From: an uncultured Lacibacter sp.
GTDB lineage: Bacteria > Bacteroidota > Bacteroidia > Chitinophagales > Chitinophagaceae
DNA length: 8,968 nucleotides
Reading direction: 5' to 3'
Assembly: GCF_946479605.1 (NCBI RefSeq)
Contig: NZ_CAMLGT010000159.1
Location: 1-8,968, forward strand
Shown piece by piece: positions 1 through 7,044 of this stretch. Position numbers and translations under genes: made by a program. The notes beneath the pieces were generated by a model that saw only the letters and a list, made by a program, of their open reading frames with translations, was not told where the DNA came from and made no database searches. The first letter of the stretch is position 1; every line of letters begins with the position of its first letter.

Positions 1-150
1 CTGTTATTGCTTATCCGCATTTCAAAAGCAGCATTTGGCGAAGTATTTAAAGACGGGGCATTTCTGCAAATGACATTTTTGCTTGGCGGACTTGATATAC
101 TGGTACTTGCGCTGTGTATGATTTTGTTCCCCTTTTTATGGAAAGATTAG
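1..150 (+). CDS. ccmB: CcmB heme exporter subunit, C-terminal end (partial)
   Basis: This is an open frame entering from the left edge and ending at TAG 148-150, giving 49 residues. It contains a hydrophobic helix (roughly residues 24-45, starting QMTFLLGGLD) and ends in FPFLWKD, a short charged tail after an aromatic Pro-Phe-Leu-Trp stretch like the end of Bacteroidota CcmB. CcmB is the membrane subunit of the CcmAB ABC transporter of cytochrome c maturation system I, which drives release of heme-loaded CcmE. The call rests on this short hydrophobic end together with the ccmC and ccmD-like genes immediately downstream on the same strand. The start and most of the protein lie outside the window, so nothing can be said of its integrity. 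Confidence 0.72.
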   Translation: MLLLIRISKAAFGEVFKDGAFLQMTFLLGGLDILVLALCMILFPFLWKD

Positions 151-161
151 TACCCAACCAC

Positions 162-169
162 TAACTTTG
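162..169 (+). promoter_or_regulatory. Candidate -7 box (TAACTTTG) ahead of ccmC
   Basis: TAACTTTG is a perfect match to the Bacteroidota -7 consensus TAnnTTTG, in the 74-base gap between the ccmB-like end and ccmC. The expected -33 TTTG about 19 bases upstream is not visible (sequence near 139-142 is TGGA), so this is half a promoter at best. If active it would give ccmC and the genes behind it an internal start site with a leader of about 50 bases. Confidence 0.3.
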
Positions 170-212
170 CCGCACTTTAAGCAAGCAAAACAAATGTTTG
201 TGTTTGTTTTTT

Positions 213-217
213 AAAGG
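213..217 (+). promoter_or_regulatory. Ribosome binding site of ccmC
   Basis: AAAGG lies seven bases before the ATG at 225. It is a reasonable purine-rich site and supports that start, which also gives the N-terminus expected for the family (basic, WW, then the first membrane helix). Confidence 0.5.
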
Positions 218-224
218 TTAGATT

Positions 225-917
225 ATGCATAAATCCTGGTGGAAGATAGCAGCCGTTATTTTACTTGTTTACACCATTGTTGGTGGATTTTTAATGGATG
301 TACCGAGGCTGTTTATTCTCAACGAATCAATCCGCAATCTTTATTTCCATGTAAGTATGTGGTTTACGATGATGATCCTTTTTGCCGTAAGCCTTGTTTA
401 CAGTATTAAATACTTACGTACGCAAAACCACAAACACGACATTTACGCTTCTGCCTATGCAGGTACAGGAACGTTTATGGGGCTGTTGGGTTATGCCACA
501 GGTGCTATCTGGGCAAGTTATACATGGGTTACCGACCAGGGCCAATCGTTGAGCACAATCCTGAAAGAGCCTAAGTTACTTGGTGCAGGCATTGCCATTC
601 TTATTTATTGCGCCTACTTTGTTTTACGTGGCAGCTTTAATGATATTGACAAACGTGCACGGGTAACCGCAGTATATAATGTGTTTGCATTTGCCATGCT
701 TTTCCCCACCATCTGGATCATTCCACGTTTGGTGGGAAGTCTTCACCCCGGCGCACCGGGTAGTGAAAGCGGCAACCCTGCATTGAACTTTAATGATATT
801 GACAGCCGCTTGCGGATGGTATTTTATCCTGCAGTACTTGGCTGGACGCTGTTGGGTGTATGGATCACTACGCTTAAGATCAGAACCAAACTTTTAGCTG
901 AAAAATCTTTATTATAA
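225..917 (+). CDS. ccmC: CcmC-type cytochrome c maturation protein (heme handling)
   Basis: A 230-residue polytopic membrane protein with six likely helices (about 8-24, 40-62, 78-97, 119-136, 147-167, 198-217). CcmC receives heme at the outer face of the inner membrane and passes it to the chaperone CcmE. Visible family marks are RNLYFHV with the presumed heme-ligand His42, a tryptophan-containing loop starting W96-A-S-Y-T-W101, the second presumed ligand His174 in SLHPG, and a C-terminal FYPAVLGW block. Two places look unusual: His42 is followed by Val-Ser, where Val-Pro is the usual form, and the tryptophan-rich (WWD) loop is degenerate, reading WVTDQGQ and then a longer run to EPK. The length is normal, there is no frameshift, and the gene sits between ccmB and the ccmD-like gene. 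The family assignment is firm; whether heme handling is standard is less certain. Confidence 0.9.
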   Translation: MHKSWWKIAAVILLVYTIVGGFLMDVPRLFILNESIRNLYFHVSMWFTMMILFAVSLVYSIKYLRTQNHKHDIYASAYAGTGTFMGLLGYATGAIWASYTWVTDQGQSLSTILKEPKLLGAGIAILIYCAYFVLRGSFNDIDKRARVTAVYNVFAFAMLFPTIWIIPRLVGSLHPGAPGSESGNPALNFNDIDSRLRMVFYPAVLGWTLLGVWITTLKIRTKLLAEKSLL

Positions 918-1141
918 TGAAGAAATTATTCCCCGCACTTTTCCTCCTGTTAGCAAACCTCGTATTGTTTGTAGCAACCGCAGCCGCACAGGACAAACCA
1001 GAAATGGCAGATGTAATGCGCAGCAACGGAAAGATCTACGTAGTGGTGGTAGTTTGTTTACTTATCTTATTTGGTCTTATTGGTTATGTATTCAGGATCG
1101 ACCGTAAACTGTCGAAACTGGAGAAACAATCGAAAGACTAA
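917..1141 (+). CDS. CcmD-like small membrane protein
   Basis: A 74-residue protein whose ATG overlaps the ccmC stop by one base (TAATG), so translation is probably coupled. The N-terminus looks like a cleavable signal or a first membrane helix (MKK, then a hydrophobic run, then ATAAAQ near residue 25). A second hydrophobic helix spans about residues 40-59 and is followed by a highly charged tail, RIDRKLSKLEKQSKD, likely on the cytoplasmic side. This layout, with one stable helix plus a short charged cytoplasmic helix directly after ccmC, matches the CcmD family, which helps holo-CcmE leave the CcmABC complex. The sequence itself is too short and variable for assignment by motif, so the call leans on position and topology. 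Confidence 0.7.
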   Translation: MKKLFPALFLLLANLVLFVATAAAQDKPEMADVMRSNGKIYVVVVVCLLILFGLIGYVFRIDRKLSKLEKQSKD

Positions 1142-1176
1142 ATCGCTTGCTATATAAATTTTAAAAAATCGTTTTT

Positions 1177-2595
1177 ATGTCAACTACGAATTACAGCTTT
1201 TTTGGAGCGGTAGAACAAAGCTTCGATAAAGCCGCCGGTTTTACAAAATGGGACAAAGGCATCCTTGAACAGATCAAACAGTGTAACAGCGTTTACCAAA
1301 TGCGCTTTCCTGTTAAAATGGACGATGGCTCTATTGAAGTGGTAGAAGCTTACCGTGTACAACACTCGCAACACAAAACACCTTGCAAAGGCGGTATCCG
1401 CTTTTCCATGGAAGTAAACCAGGATGAGGTGATGGCGCTTGCAGCGTTAATGACTTACAAGTGTGCCATTGTGAATGTTCCTTTTGGTGGCGCAAAAGGC
1501 GGCATCAAGATCAGCCCACGTGGCCGCTCACCGTATGAACTTGAAAAAATCACACGCCGTTACACTGCGGAGTTAGTTAAGAAAAATTTTATTGGCCCCG
1601 GCATTGACGTTCCAGCTCCCGACTACGGAACAGGTGAGCGTGAAATGGCATGGATTGTTGACACCTATCAATCACTTCGCCCAGGCGAAATTGACGGTGC
1701 TGGTTGTGTTACAGGCAAGCCCGTTTCACAAGGTGGTGTAAGAGGCCGCCGTGAAGCAACAGGCCTTGGTGTTTTCTATGGCATTCGTGAAGTATGTAAC
1801 ATGGAAGATGTAATGAGCAAACTGGGCTTAACTGTTGGTATTAAAGGCAAACGTGTTATTGTTCAGGGCTTGGGTAATGTGGGTTATCATTCTGCAAAAT
1901 TCTTTCAGCAGGCGGGCGCACTTATTGTTGGCCTTGCTGAGTACGAAGGAAGTATTTATAACTATGATGGTCTTGATGTTGAAGCTGTATTCAAACATCG
2001 CCAGGAAACCAAATCAATTCTCAATTTCCCCGGAGCTACCAACTGTGAAAAGAATACGGATGCACTGGAATTAGAATGCGACATTTTAATTCCTGCCGCT
2101 TTGGAAAACGTGATCAACGGCGAAAATGCACCACGTGTAAAAACCAAGATCATAGGTGAAGCGGCAAACGGCCCCCTTACTCCTGAAGCTGATGAAATTT
2201 TTGCAGCAAAAGGAATACTGGTGGTACCAGATATGTTCCTGAATGCAGGTGGTGTTACCGTATCATATTTCGAATGGTTAAAAAACCTCAGCCACGTTCG
2301 TTACGGACGCCTGGAAAAACGTTTTACCGAGAATATGAACACAAACATCCTTGGGCAAATGGAATTCCTGAGCGGAAAAAAAGTAAAGCATGAAGACCGT
2401 GCTTTGATCACTCACGGACCGGATGAGGTGGATCTTGTGAACAGTGGATTAGAAGAAACAATGATTACAGCTGTAAACGAAGTAATGGATTGCTGGAAAC
2501 AAAATCCTTCTATCCCCGACATGCGTACTGCTGCTTATGTGGTTGCCATTAACAAGGTTGCCACCAGCTATGCTGAACTTGGCATCTTCCCTTAA
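1177..2595 (+). CDS. Glu/Leu/Phe/Val dehydrogenase family, probably NAD-type glutamate dehydrogenase
   Basis: A 472-residue cytoplasmic enzyme that would interconvert an amino acid and its 2-oxo acid with ammonia, most likely glutamate and 2-oxoglutarate. The N-terminal substrate domain carries the expected lysines: K71 in CKGGIRF, K95 in TYKCA and K107 in PFGGAKGGI, plus the catalytic aspartate D149 in PAPDYGTG. Their spacing is close to that in characterised glutamate dehydrogenases. The Rossmann domain starts at V228 with VQGLGNVG (GxGxxG). E255 at the end of the second strand (GLAEYEG) favours NAD over NADP, which is inference. The C-terminal part holds FLNAGGV followed by SYFEWLKN, as in the family. 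Exact substrate cannot be fixed from motifs. The gene is 35 bases behind the ccmD-like gene on the same strand, so it may be cotranscribed. No Shine-Dalgarno site is seen, which is common in this phylum. A terminator follows the stop. Confidence 0.9.
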   Translation: MSTTNYSFFGAVEQSFDKAAGFTKWDKGILEQIKQCNSVYQMRFPVKMDDGSIEVVEAYRVQHSQHKTPCKGGIRFSMEVNQDEVMALAALMTYKCAIVNVPFGGAKGGIKISPRGRSPYELEKITRRYTAELVKKNFIGPGIDVPAPDYGTGEREMAWIVDTYQSLRPGEIDGAGCVTGKPVSQGGVRGRREATGLGVFYGIREVCNMEDVMSKLGLTVGIKGKRVIVQGLGNVGYHSAKFFQQAGALIVGLAEYEGSIYNYDGLDVEAVFKHRQETKSILNFPGATNCEKNTDALELECDILIPAALENVINGENAPRVKTKIIGEAANGPLTPEADEIFAAKGILVVPDMFLNAGGVTVSYFEWLKNLSHVRYGRLEKRFTENMNTNILGQMEFLSGKKVKHEDRALITHGPDEVDLVNSGLEETMITAVNEVMDCWKQNPSIPDMRTAAYVVAINKVATSYAELGIFP

Positions 2596-2618
2596 CAGAA
2601 TGTGTCCCTTCCGTATAG

Positions 2619-2647
2619 AAATCCCGCCATGCTGGCGGGATTTTTTT
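2619..2647 (+). terminator. Intrinsic terminator after the dehydrogenase gene
   Basis: An 11-base-pair perfect stem (2619-2629 with 2633-2643, core TCCCGCCA/TGGCGGGA) has a three-base loop and runs into seven T residues at 2641-2647. It starts 24 bases after the stop codon and should end the upstream transcript. Confidence 0.92.
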
Positions 2648-2724
2648 ATACCTGTTATGAACAACATTATGCTTATCTACAGCAATTTTGTGATTACTAT
2701 GACGCTTATTTTTCAGCACTTCTG

Positions 2725-2732
2725 TAACTTTA
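2725..2732 (+). promoter_or_regulatory. Weak candidate -7 box for htrA
   Basis: TAACTTTA matches seven of eight positions of the Bacteroidota TAnnTTTG box. No TTTG is found 18-20 bases upstream. It is listed because the strong terminator at 2619 means htrA needs its own promoter between there and 2868, and a start just after this box would place the whole inverted-repeat region in the mRNA leader. Another near match, CAATTTTG at 2683-2690, is no better. Confidence 0.25.
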
Positions 2733-2741
2733 TAGTGATCT

Positions 2742-2837
2742 ACGAAACCCTTCATAACTGTTTGTTAAATGTGGGTTCGTGGTAAAGCTGAAATGATGGC
2801 AGCTTCGTTATTTTACAAACAGAAAGGCACAGCCTTT
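2742..2837 (+). repeat. Nested inverted repeats upstream of htrA, possible structured leader
   Basis: Several complementary arms fit together. The outer stem is CTGTTTGT (2759-2766) with ACAAACAG (2815-2822), and the next four pairs inward add three more matches. An inner stem is AAGCTG (2785-2790) with CAGCTT (2800-2805). An adjoining small hairpin is AAAGGC (2823-2828) with GCCTTT (2832-2837) around a three-base loop. An alternative pairing, ACGAAACCC (2742-2750) with GGGTTCGT (2773-2780) and one bulged base, would compete with the outer stem. The small hairpin ends 20 bases before the ribosome binding site of htrA. It matches no riboswitch I recognise; it could be an RNA leader, an operator or partly chance. 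Confidence 0.45.
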
Positions 2838-2857
2838 GATTCACTAAAAAACAAAAA

Positions 2858-2862
2858 AAGGA
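2858..2862 (+). promoter_or_regulatory. Ribosome binding site of htrA
   Basis: AAGGA lies six bases before the ATG at 2869 in an otherwise A-rich leader, and it supports that start. Confidence 0.6.
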
Positions 2863-2868
2863 TATAAG

Positions 2869-4368
2869 ATGAAAGCAAAACACATTATTGTAACCGTACT
2901 TGTGAGTGCAGTTACAGCGCTCACAAGTGTTTTCCTCTATGCAAAACTCAGCAACAGAAATATGTCTGTTGTACAAAGCCAGGGAGAGTTGCCGGCAAAC
3001 TATGCCGGATTATTTGATGGAGGAGGACAAGCCCCTGTTGATTTTGAAGCTGCAGCAAATTCTACCGTAGCAGCTGTTGTACACATCAAAACAAAAACAA
3101 ATCCAACTCAAACAAGTAATAATACCAGACGTCGCAGTCCGTTTGGAGATATTTTTGGCGATGATTTCTTTGATGACTTTTTTGGTGGACCTCAAAACTC
3201 CCGTCCGCAAATGGCAAGTGGCAGTGGTGTATTCATTTCAGCTGATGGTTACATTGTAACAAACAACCACGTGGTGGATGGTGCAGATGAAGTAACAGTT
3301 ACACTCAACAACAAAAAGCAATACAAAGCAAAAGTGGTGGCTACCGATGCAAACACTGATCTTGCTGTTGTAAAAATTGATGGAACAAACTTTCCCTACC
3401 TGTTATATGGCAATTCAGATGAAGTAAAAGTTGGTCAATGGGTGTTGGCAGTTGGTTATCCATTAACACTTGAAACAACGGTTACTGCAGGTATTGTGAG
3501 TGCGAAGTATCGTTTCCTTGGTATTAATCAACGTAAAGCCGGTCGTAACGCAAATGTTGTAGAAAGTTTTATTCAAACTGATGCTGCGGTGAACCAAGGT
3601 AACAGTGGTGGTGCATTGGTAAATACAAACGGCCAACTGATTGGTATTAATGCAGCCATTGCTTCTCCTACCGGTGCTTATGCAGGTTACTCTTACGCTA
3701 TTCCGGTAAATATTGTGAAGAAAGTTGTTGACGACCTCATTAAGTTTGGTACTGTACAACGTGCTTTTCTGGGTATTCGCCCTGAAGCAAATGCTGATGA
3801 AGGAACAGATTCACAAATCAAGGAAGGCGATGGCGTAGTGGTTGGTGAAGTAATGAGCAGCAGTGCAGCTGAAGATGCTGGTTTAAAGAAAGGTGACAAG
3901 ATCATTAAGCTTGATGGTAAATCTGTTTCTACATGGTATGAATTAACAGGAACAGTTGCAAGTTACCGTCCGGGTCAGAAAATAAATGTTACATATATCC
4001 GTAACGGAAAAGAGCAAACCTCAGTACTGACGTTGAAAAACAGCAGTGGCAATACTGATATTGTAAAAGTTTCTGCCAGCGATAAACTTGGTGCAGAGCT
4101 TGAAACACTCGACAGTAAAAAAGCTAAAGAATATGGCATTGAAGGCGGCGTGGTTGTAAAAACATTAAGCGATGGCTTAATTGCAGAGCAAACAACCATC
4201 AAAAAAGGCTTTATTATTATTCGTGCGGGTGGTAAGGCAGTAAAGAAAGTTGAAGATCTTAAACAGGCAATTGAGACAGCTGGCAACAGCATTATCATTG
4301 AAGGTATTTATCCCGGATATGAAGGTGTATACCAATATGCTATTAACGATTTACGCAACGAACCCTAA
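2869..4368 (+). CDS. htrA: HtrA/DegP-type periplasmic serine protease with two PDZ domains
   Basis: A 499-residue Do-family endopeptidase that would degrade or hold misfolded envelope proteins. Residues 1-25 are basic then hydrophobic, a signal peptide or membrane anchor (MKAKHIIVTV onward). The chymotrypsin-like domain spans about 60-295 with the full triad: His134 in TNNHVV, Asp164 in NTDLAVV and Ser246 in QGNSGGAL. An acidic, Phe- and Gly-rich stretch with SPFGDIFGDDFFDDFFGG (90-107) occupies the place of the regulatory LA loop. PDZ1 covers about 300-390 (FLGIRPE, GLKKGDKIIKLDG). PDZ2 covers about 407-480 (LGAELE, GIEGGVVV, KKGFIIIRAGG), and its carboxylate-binding loop looks less standard. 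The tail YPGYEGVYQYAIND resembles Bacteroidota homologues. Length and domain order are typical and nothing is broken. The gene is probably monocistronic, since terminators lie on both sides. HtrA genes are usually stress-induced, and the repeats ahead of it are where such control could act. Confidence 0.96.
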   Translation: MKAKHIIVTVLVSAVTALTSVFLYAKLSNRNMSVVQSQGELPANYAGLFDGGGQAPVDFEAAANSTVAAVVHIKTKTNPTQTSNNTRRRSPFGDIFGDDFFDDFFGGPQNSRPQMASGSGVFISADGYIVTNNHVVDGADEVTVTLNNKKQYKAKVVATDANTDLAVVKIDGTNFPYLLYGNSDEVKVGQWVLAVGYPLTLETTVTAGIVSAKYRFLGINQRKAGRNANVVESFIQTDAAVNQGNSGGALVNTNGQLIGINAAIASPTGAYAGYSYAIPVNIVKKVVDDLIKFGTVQRAFLGIRPEANADEGTDSQIKEGDGVVVGEVMSSSAAEDAGLKKGDKIIKLDGKSVSTWYELTGTVASYRPGQKINVTYIRNGKEQTSVLTLKNSSGNTDIVKVSASDKLGAELETLDSKKAKEYGIEGGVVVKTLSDGLIAEQTTIKKGFIIIRAGGKAVKKVEDLKQAIETAGNSIIIEGIYPGYEGVYQYAINDLRNEP

Positions 4369-4381
4369 AAGAGATAATTAT

Positions 4382-4422
4382 CAAAAAAGAAAAAATCCCC
4401 TGAGTGATCAGGGGATTTTTTT
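4382..4422. terminator. Bidirectional terminator between htrA and the amylase gene
   Basis: An eight-base-pair GC-rich stem (4396-4403 with 4408-4415, TCCCCTGA/TCAGGGGA) with a four-base loop is flanked by an A-rich run at 4383-4395 and seven T residues at 4416-4422. Read rightward it ends htrA, and read leftward it ends the convergent amylase gene, whose stop codon (4421-4423) sits in the T run. Confidence 0.93.
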
Positions 4423-5713
4423 ATGCTTTTGAAAGAACAAGATAACCCCATTTTTCCAGCACAAATGTATCTGCACTGTTATACGTGGTGCCGGAAAATA
4501 ATTCAGTAAAGTTGCCCCGCACACGCATATCGTGTAATCCACATTCAAGATGTTTATTGGAGAAGTTTAGGATTACCAGCAATTCAGCATCTCCATTCTT
4601 CCGTACAAAGCAAAAAATGTTGTTTGGCTGCGTGGTAGCTATGCGCCAGGTAATGCCCGCATTGTTGTTTCCCTCAAATACAGCATGCTGCTTTCGCAAC
4701 TGAAGCAACTTTTGATAAAACAAGTGTAACCGGGGTTGAGCAGTCGTCCATTCAATTTCATCCTTGTCAAAAAACTGAAGTCGTTTGTTGTTAGGCAATT
4801 CCTGGCCACTATAAATTAACGGTACACCACTCCACGTACAACTGAACACAGCTAATGGTATCGCAAATTCACCATACTTTTCATATTCACTTCCGTTCCA
4901 GCTGTTCTCATCATGATTGCTGGTGAAAAAAGAATGCAGGTGATGAGGAGGTTGTTTTTGTTGATACCCATTCAATGCTTTATCCAGCTCAACGATACGA
5001 TGTCCCTTTTTATAAAACTCTTCGCTGATGTGCATCCAGTGCCATGTATAGCTTACATCAAACACATGTGCAAACGGTTCATCATTCCATTGATCAAATT
5101 CTCCTAGCCAAAACAATGGTCTTACCTGATCAAGTGCAGTTCGTGCCTGTTCCCAAAAATCAACTGGTACAAGCATGGCCATATCGCAACGAAAGCCATC
5201 TATTTCACATTCATTCACCCAAAACTTCATCGCTTCGATCATCGCTCTTCGCAATGCCGGGTTGTGAAAGTTGAGATGAATGACATCTTCCCAATTATCT
5301 ACCGGTGGTTTAAAATTTCCCTGATGATCTTGTGTGTAAAATTCAGGATGGCTGATTGTCCATTCATGATCCCAACCTGTGTGATTGGCAACCCAATCAA
5401 TGATCACCTTCATTCCAAGTTTATGAATCTGCTTTACCAATGTTTTGAATTCATCAATTGTTCCAAACTCAGGATTGGTTTGCACATAGCTTGAGCAGGC
5501 ATAATAACTACCCAAAGTGCCCTTCCTGTTCTTTACCGAAATGGGCGTTACAGGCATAAACCAAATGATCTCAACCCCCATATCTTTTAAACGTGGCAGG
5601 TGCTGTGCAAAAGCATGAAACGTTCCTGCACTGGAGTACTGACGGAGATTAACCTCGTAAATATTAGATGAGTGTACCCATTCAGCGGGTTTAAATACAG
5701 TTGGAGTGGTCAT
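4421..5713 (-). CDS. GH13 alpha-amylase-family glycoside hydrolase, cytoplasmic
   Basis: A 430-residue protein that would act on alpha-1,4-glucans or maltodextrins. The (beta/alpha)8 barrel starts near residue 18 (IYEVNLRQYS) and all four GH13 regions are present. Region I is DWVANH (106-111). Region II is GFRCD with nucleophile Asp177. Region III is LGEFD with acid/base Glu205. Region IV is SNHDEN with Asp268. The MGVEIIWFMPVTP and GSYYACSSY segments are also typical. After region II it reads MAMLVPVDFW, so the usual Lys-His pair is missing, which marks a distinct GH13 subgroup rather than a damaged site. A small beta-rich C-terminal domain follows from about 355. No signal peptide is visible, so the enzyme is likely cytoplasmic, working on imported oligosaccharides or stored glucan. 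No SusC/SusD-type or transport genes adjoin it. Exact substrate and subfamily cannot be set here. Confidence 0.93.
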   Translation of the reverse strand: MTTPTVFKPAEWVHSSNIYEVNLRQYSSAGTFHAFAQHLPRLKDMGVEIIWFMPVTPISVKNRKGTLGSYYACSSYVQTNPEFGTIDEFKTLVKQIHKLGMKVIIDWVANHTGWDHEWTISHPEFYTQDHQGNFKPPVDNWEDVIHLNFHNPALRRAMIEAMKFWVNECEIDGFRCDMAMLVPVDFWEQARTALDQVRPLFWLGEFDQWNDEPFAHVFDVSYTWHWMHISEEFYKKGHRIVELDKALNGYQQKQPPHHLHSFFTSNHDENSWNGSEYEKYGEFAIPLAVFSCTWSGVPLIYSGQELPNNKRLQFFDKDEIEWTTAQPRLHLFYQKLLQLRKQHAVFEGNNNAGITWRIATTQPNNIFCFVRKNGDAELLVILNFSNKHLECGLHDMRVRGNFTELFSGTTYNSADTFVLEKWGYLVLSKA

Positions 5714-5722
5714 AATTCACCC

Positions 5723-5752
5723 CAATGTTACGAACCAAACGCCAAATACAAG
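5723..5752 (-). promoter_or_regulatory. Candidate promoter of the amylase gene
   Basis: On the minus strand CTTG (5749-5752) and TAACATTG (5723-5730) are separated by 18 bases. They match three of four positions of the -33 box and seven of eight of the -7 box of the Bacteroidota primary sigma factor. Transcription would start only a few bases before the ATG at 5713, giving a nearly leaderless mRNA. The match is imperfect. Confidence 0.4.
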
Positions 5753-5775
5753 CCTGGAAAGGGTTTCTATTACAA

Positions 5776-5805
5776 TTTGCCATAGGTTTAAACCTTGTAC
5801 CTTTG
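5776..5805 (+). promoter_or_regulatory. Promoter of ispH (Bacteroidota -33/-7 type)
   Basis: TTTG (5776-5779), an 18-base spacer and TACCTTTG (5798-5805) match the consensus TTTG-N19-TAnnTTTG in every fixed base, with the spacer one base short. The start site should fall near 5811, leaving about 12 bases before the ATG at 5824. This is the best promoter in the window and it rules out translation from the upstream in-frame ATG at 5725. Confidence 0.85.
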
Positions 5806-5823
5806 CAGCTGTTATACGATACC

Positions 5824-7044
5824 ATGAAAAAATTTGAAGTTCCCAATATTTACCGCAGTTCCTTTATTACTTCTATTAAGGACAAACGCAAACAGGAAGA
5901 TAAGCTGAAGAAAGACTTTACCCCTACCCTTATTGATCTTGGCGAAGTGCAGTTCTATTTGGCCCGTCATTTTGGGTTTTGTTATGGCGTGGAAAACGCC
6001 ATTGAAATTGCGTTTAAAACAATAGAAGAAAATCCCGGCAAACGAATTTTCCTGTTGAGTGAAATGATCCACAACCCGCAGGTAAATGCTACTCTTATTG
6101 AAAGAGGGGTTCAATTTTTACAAGATACTTATGGCAAACAACTTATTGCCTTCAACGAATTGACAGCAGATGATGTAGTTATTATTCCAGCATTCGGCAC
6201 CACACTTGATATTGAGCAAATGCTGAATGAAAAAGGAATACAAACCGAAAAATACAACACCACCTGCCCCTTTGTTGAGAAAGTGTGGAACAGAAGCGAA
6301 CAACTTGCCAATAAAGGCTATTCCATAGTTGTGCATGGTAAACCCAAACATGAAGAAACACGGGCAACTTTTTCACATGCCAGTTCACATACACAAACAG
6401 TAATTGTGAACGATATGAAAGATGCTATTGAACTAGGTAAATACATTACCGGCGAAAAAACATCAGAAGGCTTTTACGAAGAGTTCAAAGGTTTGTATTC
6501 TGCCGGCTTTGATATTACAAAAGATCTTGAACGTTTTGGTGTAGTAAATCAAACAACACAATTGGCCAGCGATACACAAGCTATTGCTGAGTATTTAAAG
6601 CAGTTAATGATGCAGCATTATGGCTTAACCGCTGAAACAATCAGTGAACGGTTTGCGGACACAAGAGATACGCTTTGTTATGCAACAAATGATAATCAAA
6701 CAGCTGTGTCGGGCATGCTGGAAACAGATGCTGACATTGCTGTTATTGTTGGAGGTTACAACAGCTCAAATACCACTCACCTTGTTGAATTATGTGAGGA
6801 AGTACTTCCTACTTATTTTATTAATGGAACAGACAAGATCATATCTGCAACTGATATCATGCACTTTAACTTTCATGATAAGAAAGAATACGTTACCAAA
6901 GATTTTTTACCTGCAAAACGTCCGCTTAAAATCCTTATCAGCAGTGGCGCTTCCTGCCCCGATTCGCTGGTAGAAGCGGTGATGGATAAACTGTCTTTGA
7001 TCTGTAATGTCGGAGATTCATTTCAGGCATTCAAACAATCGTAA
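5824..7044 (+). CDS. ispH: 4-hydroxy-3-methylbut-2-enyl diphosphate reductase IspH
   Basis: A 406-residue iron-sulfur enzyme for the last step of the MEP (non-mevalonate) pathway, turning HMBPP into IPP and DMAPP in the cytoplasm. The three cluster cysteines are Cys53 in HFGFCYGV, Cys148 in TTCPFVEKVW and Cys285 in DTLCYATNDNQ. Substrate-binding marks include MIHNPQV (His83), VHGKPKHEE and GYNSSNTTH, with SSGASCPD near the end. It is longer than the roughly 316 residues of the E. coli enzyme because of an N-terminal extension (about 1-40) and an insert (about 205-238), both of which I associate with the Bacteroidota form. The frame stays open back to 5725, but that region holds the promoter, so ATG 5824 (MKKFEVPN) is chosen. 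It is a single gene, divergent from the amylase gene, and ends in a strong terminator. Confidence 0.96.
   Translation: MKKFEVPNIYRSSFITSIKDKRKQEDKLKKDFTPTLIDLGEVQFYLARHFGFCYGVENAIEIAFKTIEENPGKRIFLLSEMIHNPQVNATLIERGVQFLQDTYGKQLIAFNELTADDVVIIPAFGTTLDIEQMLNEKGIQTEKYNTTCPFVEKVWNRSEQLANKGYSIVVHGKPKHEETRATFSHASSHTQTVIVNDMKDAIELGKYITGEKTSEGFYEEFKGLYSAGFDITKDLERFGVVNQTTQLASDTQAIAEYLKQLMMQHYGLTAETISERFADTRDTLCYATNDNQTAVSGMLETDADIAVIVGGYNSSNTTHLVELCEEVLPTYFINGTDKIISATDIMHFNFHDKKEYVTKDFLPAKRPLKILISSGASCPDSLVEAVMDKLSLICNVGDSFQAFKQS

Noticed and set aside
190..212. Possible hairpin with T run (ACAAA/TTTGT then TTTTTT) between ccmB and ccmC
   Set aside because: The stem has only about five A/T-rich pairs with mismatches beyond, too weak for a terminator, and it lies inside what should be one operon.
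3463..4298. Open frames on the minus strand within htrA
   Set aside because: They are shadows of the htrA coding frame, with no start signals, no recognisable protein features and full overlap with a clear gene.
5725..5823. In-frame N-terminal extension of ispH from ATG 5725 (33 extra residues)
   Set aside because: This stretch contains the full consensus promoter at 5776-5805, so the mRNA should begin after it, and MKKFEVPN at 5824 fits the expected family start.
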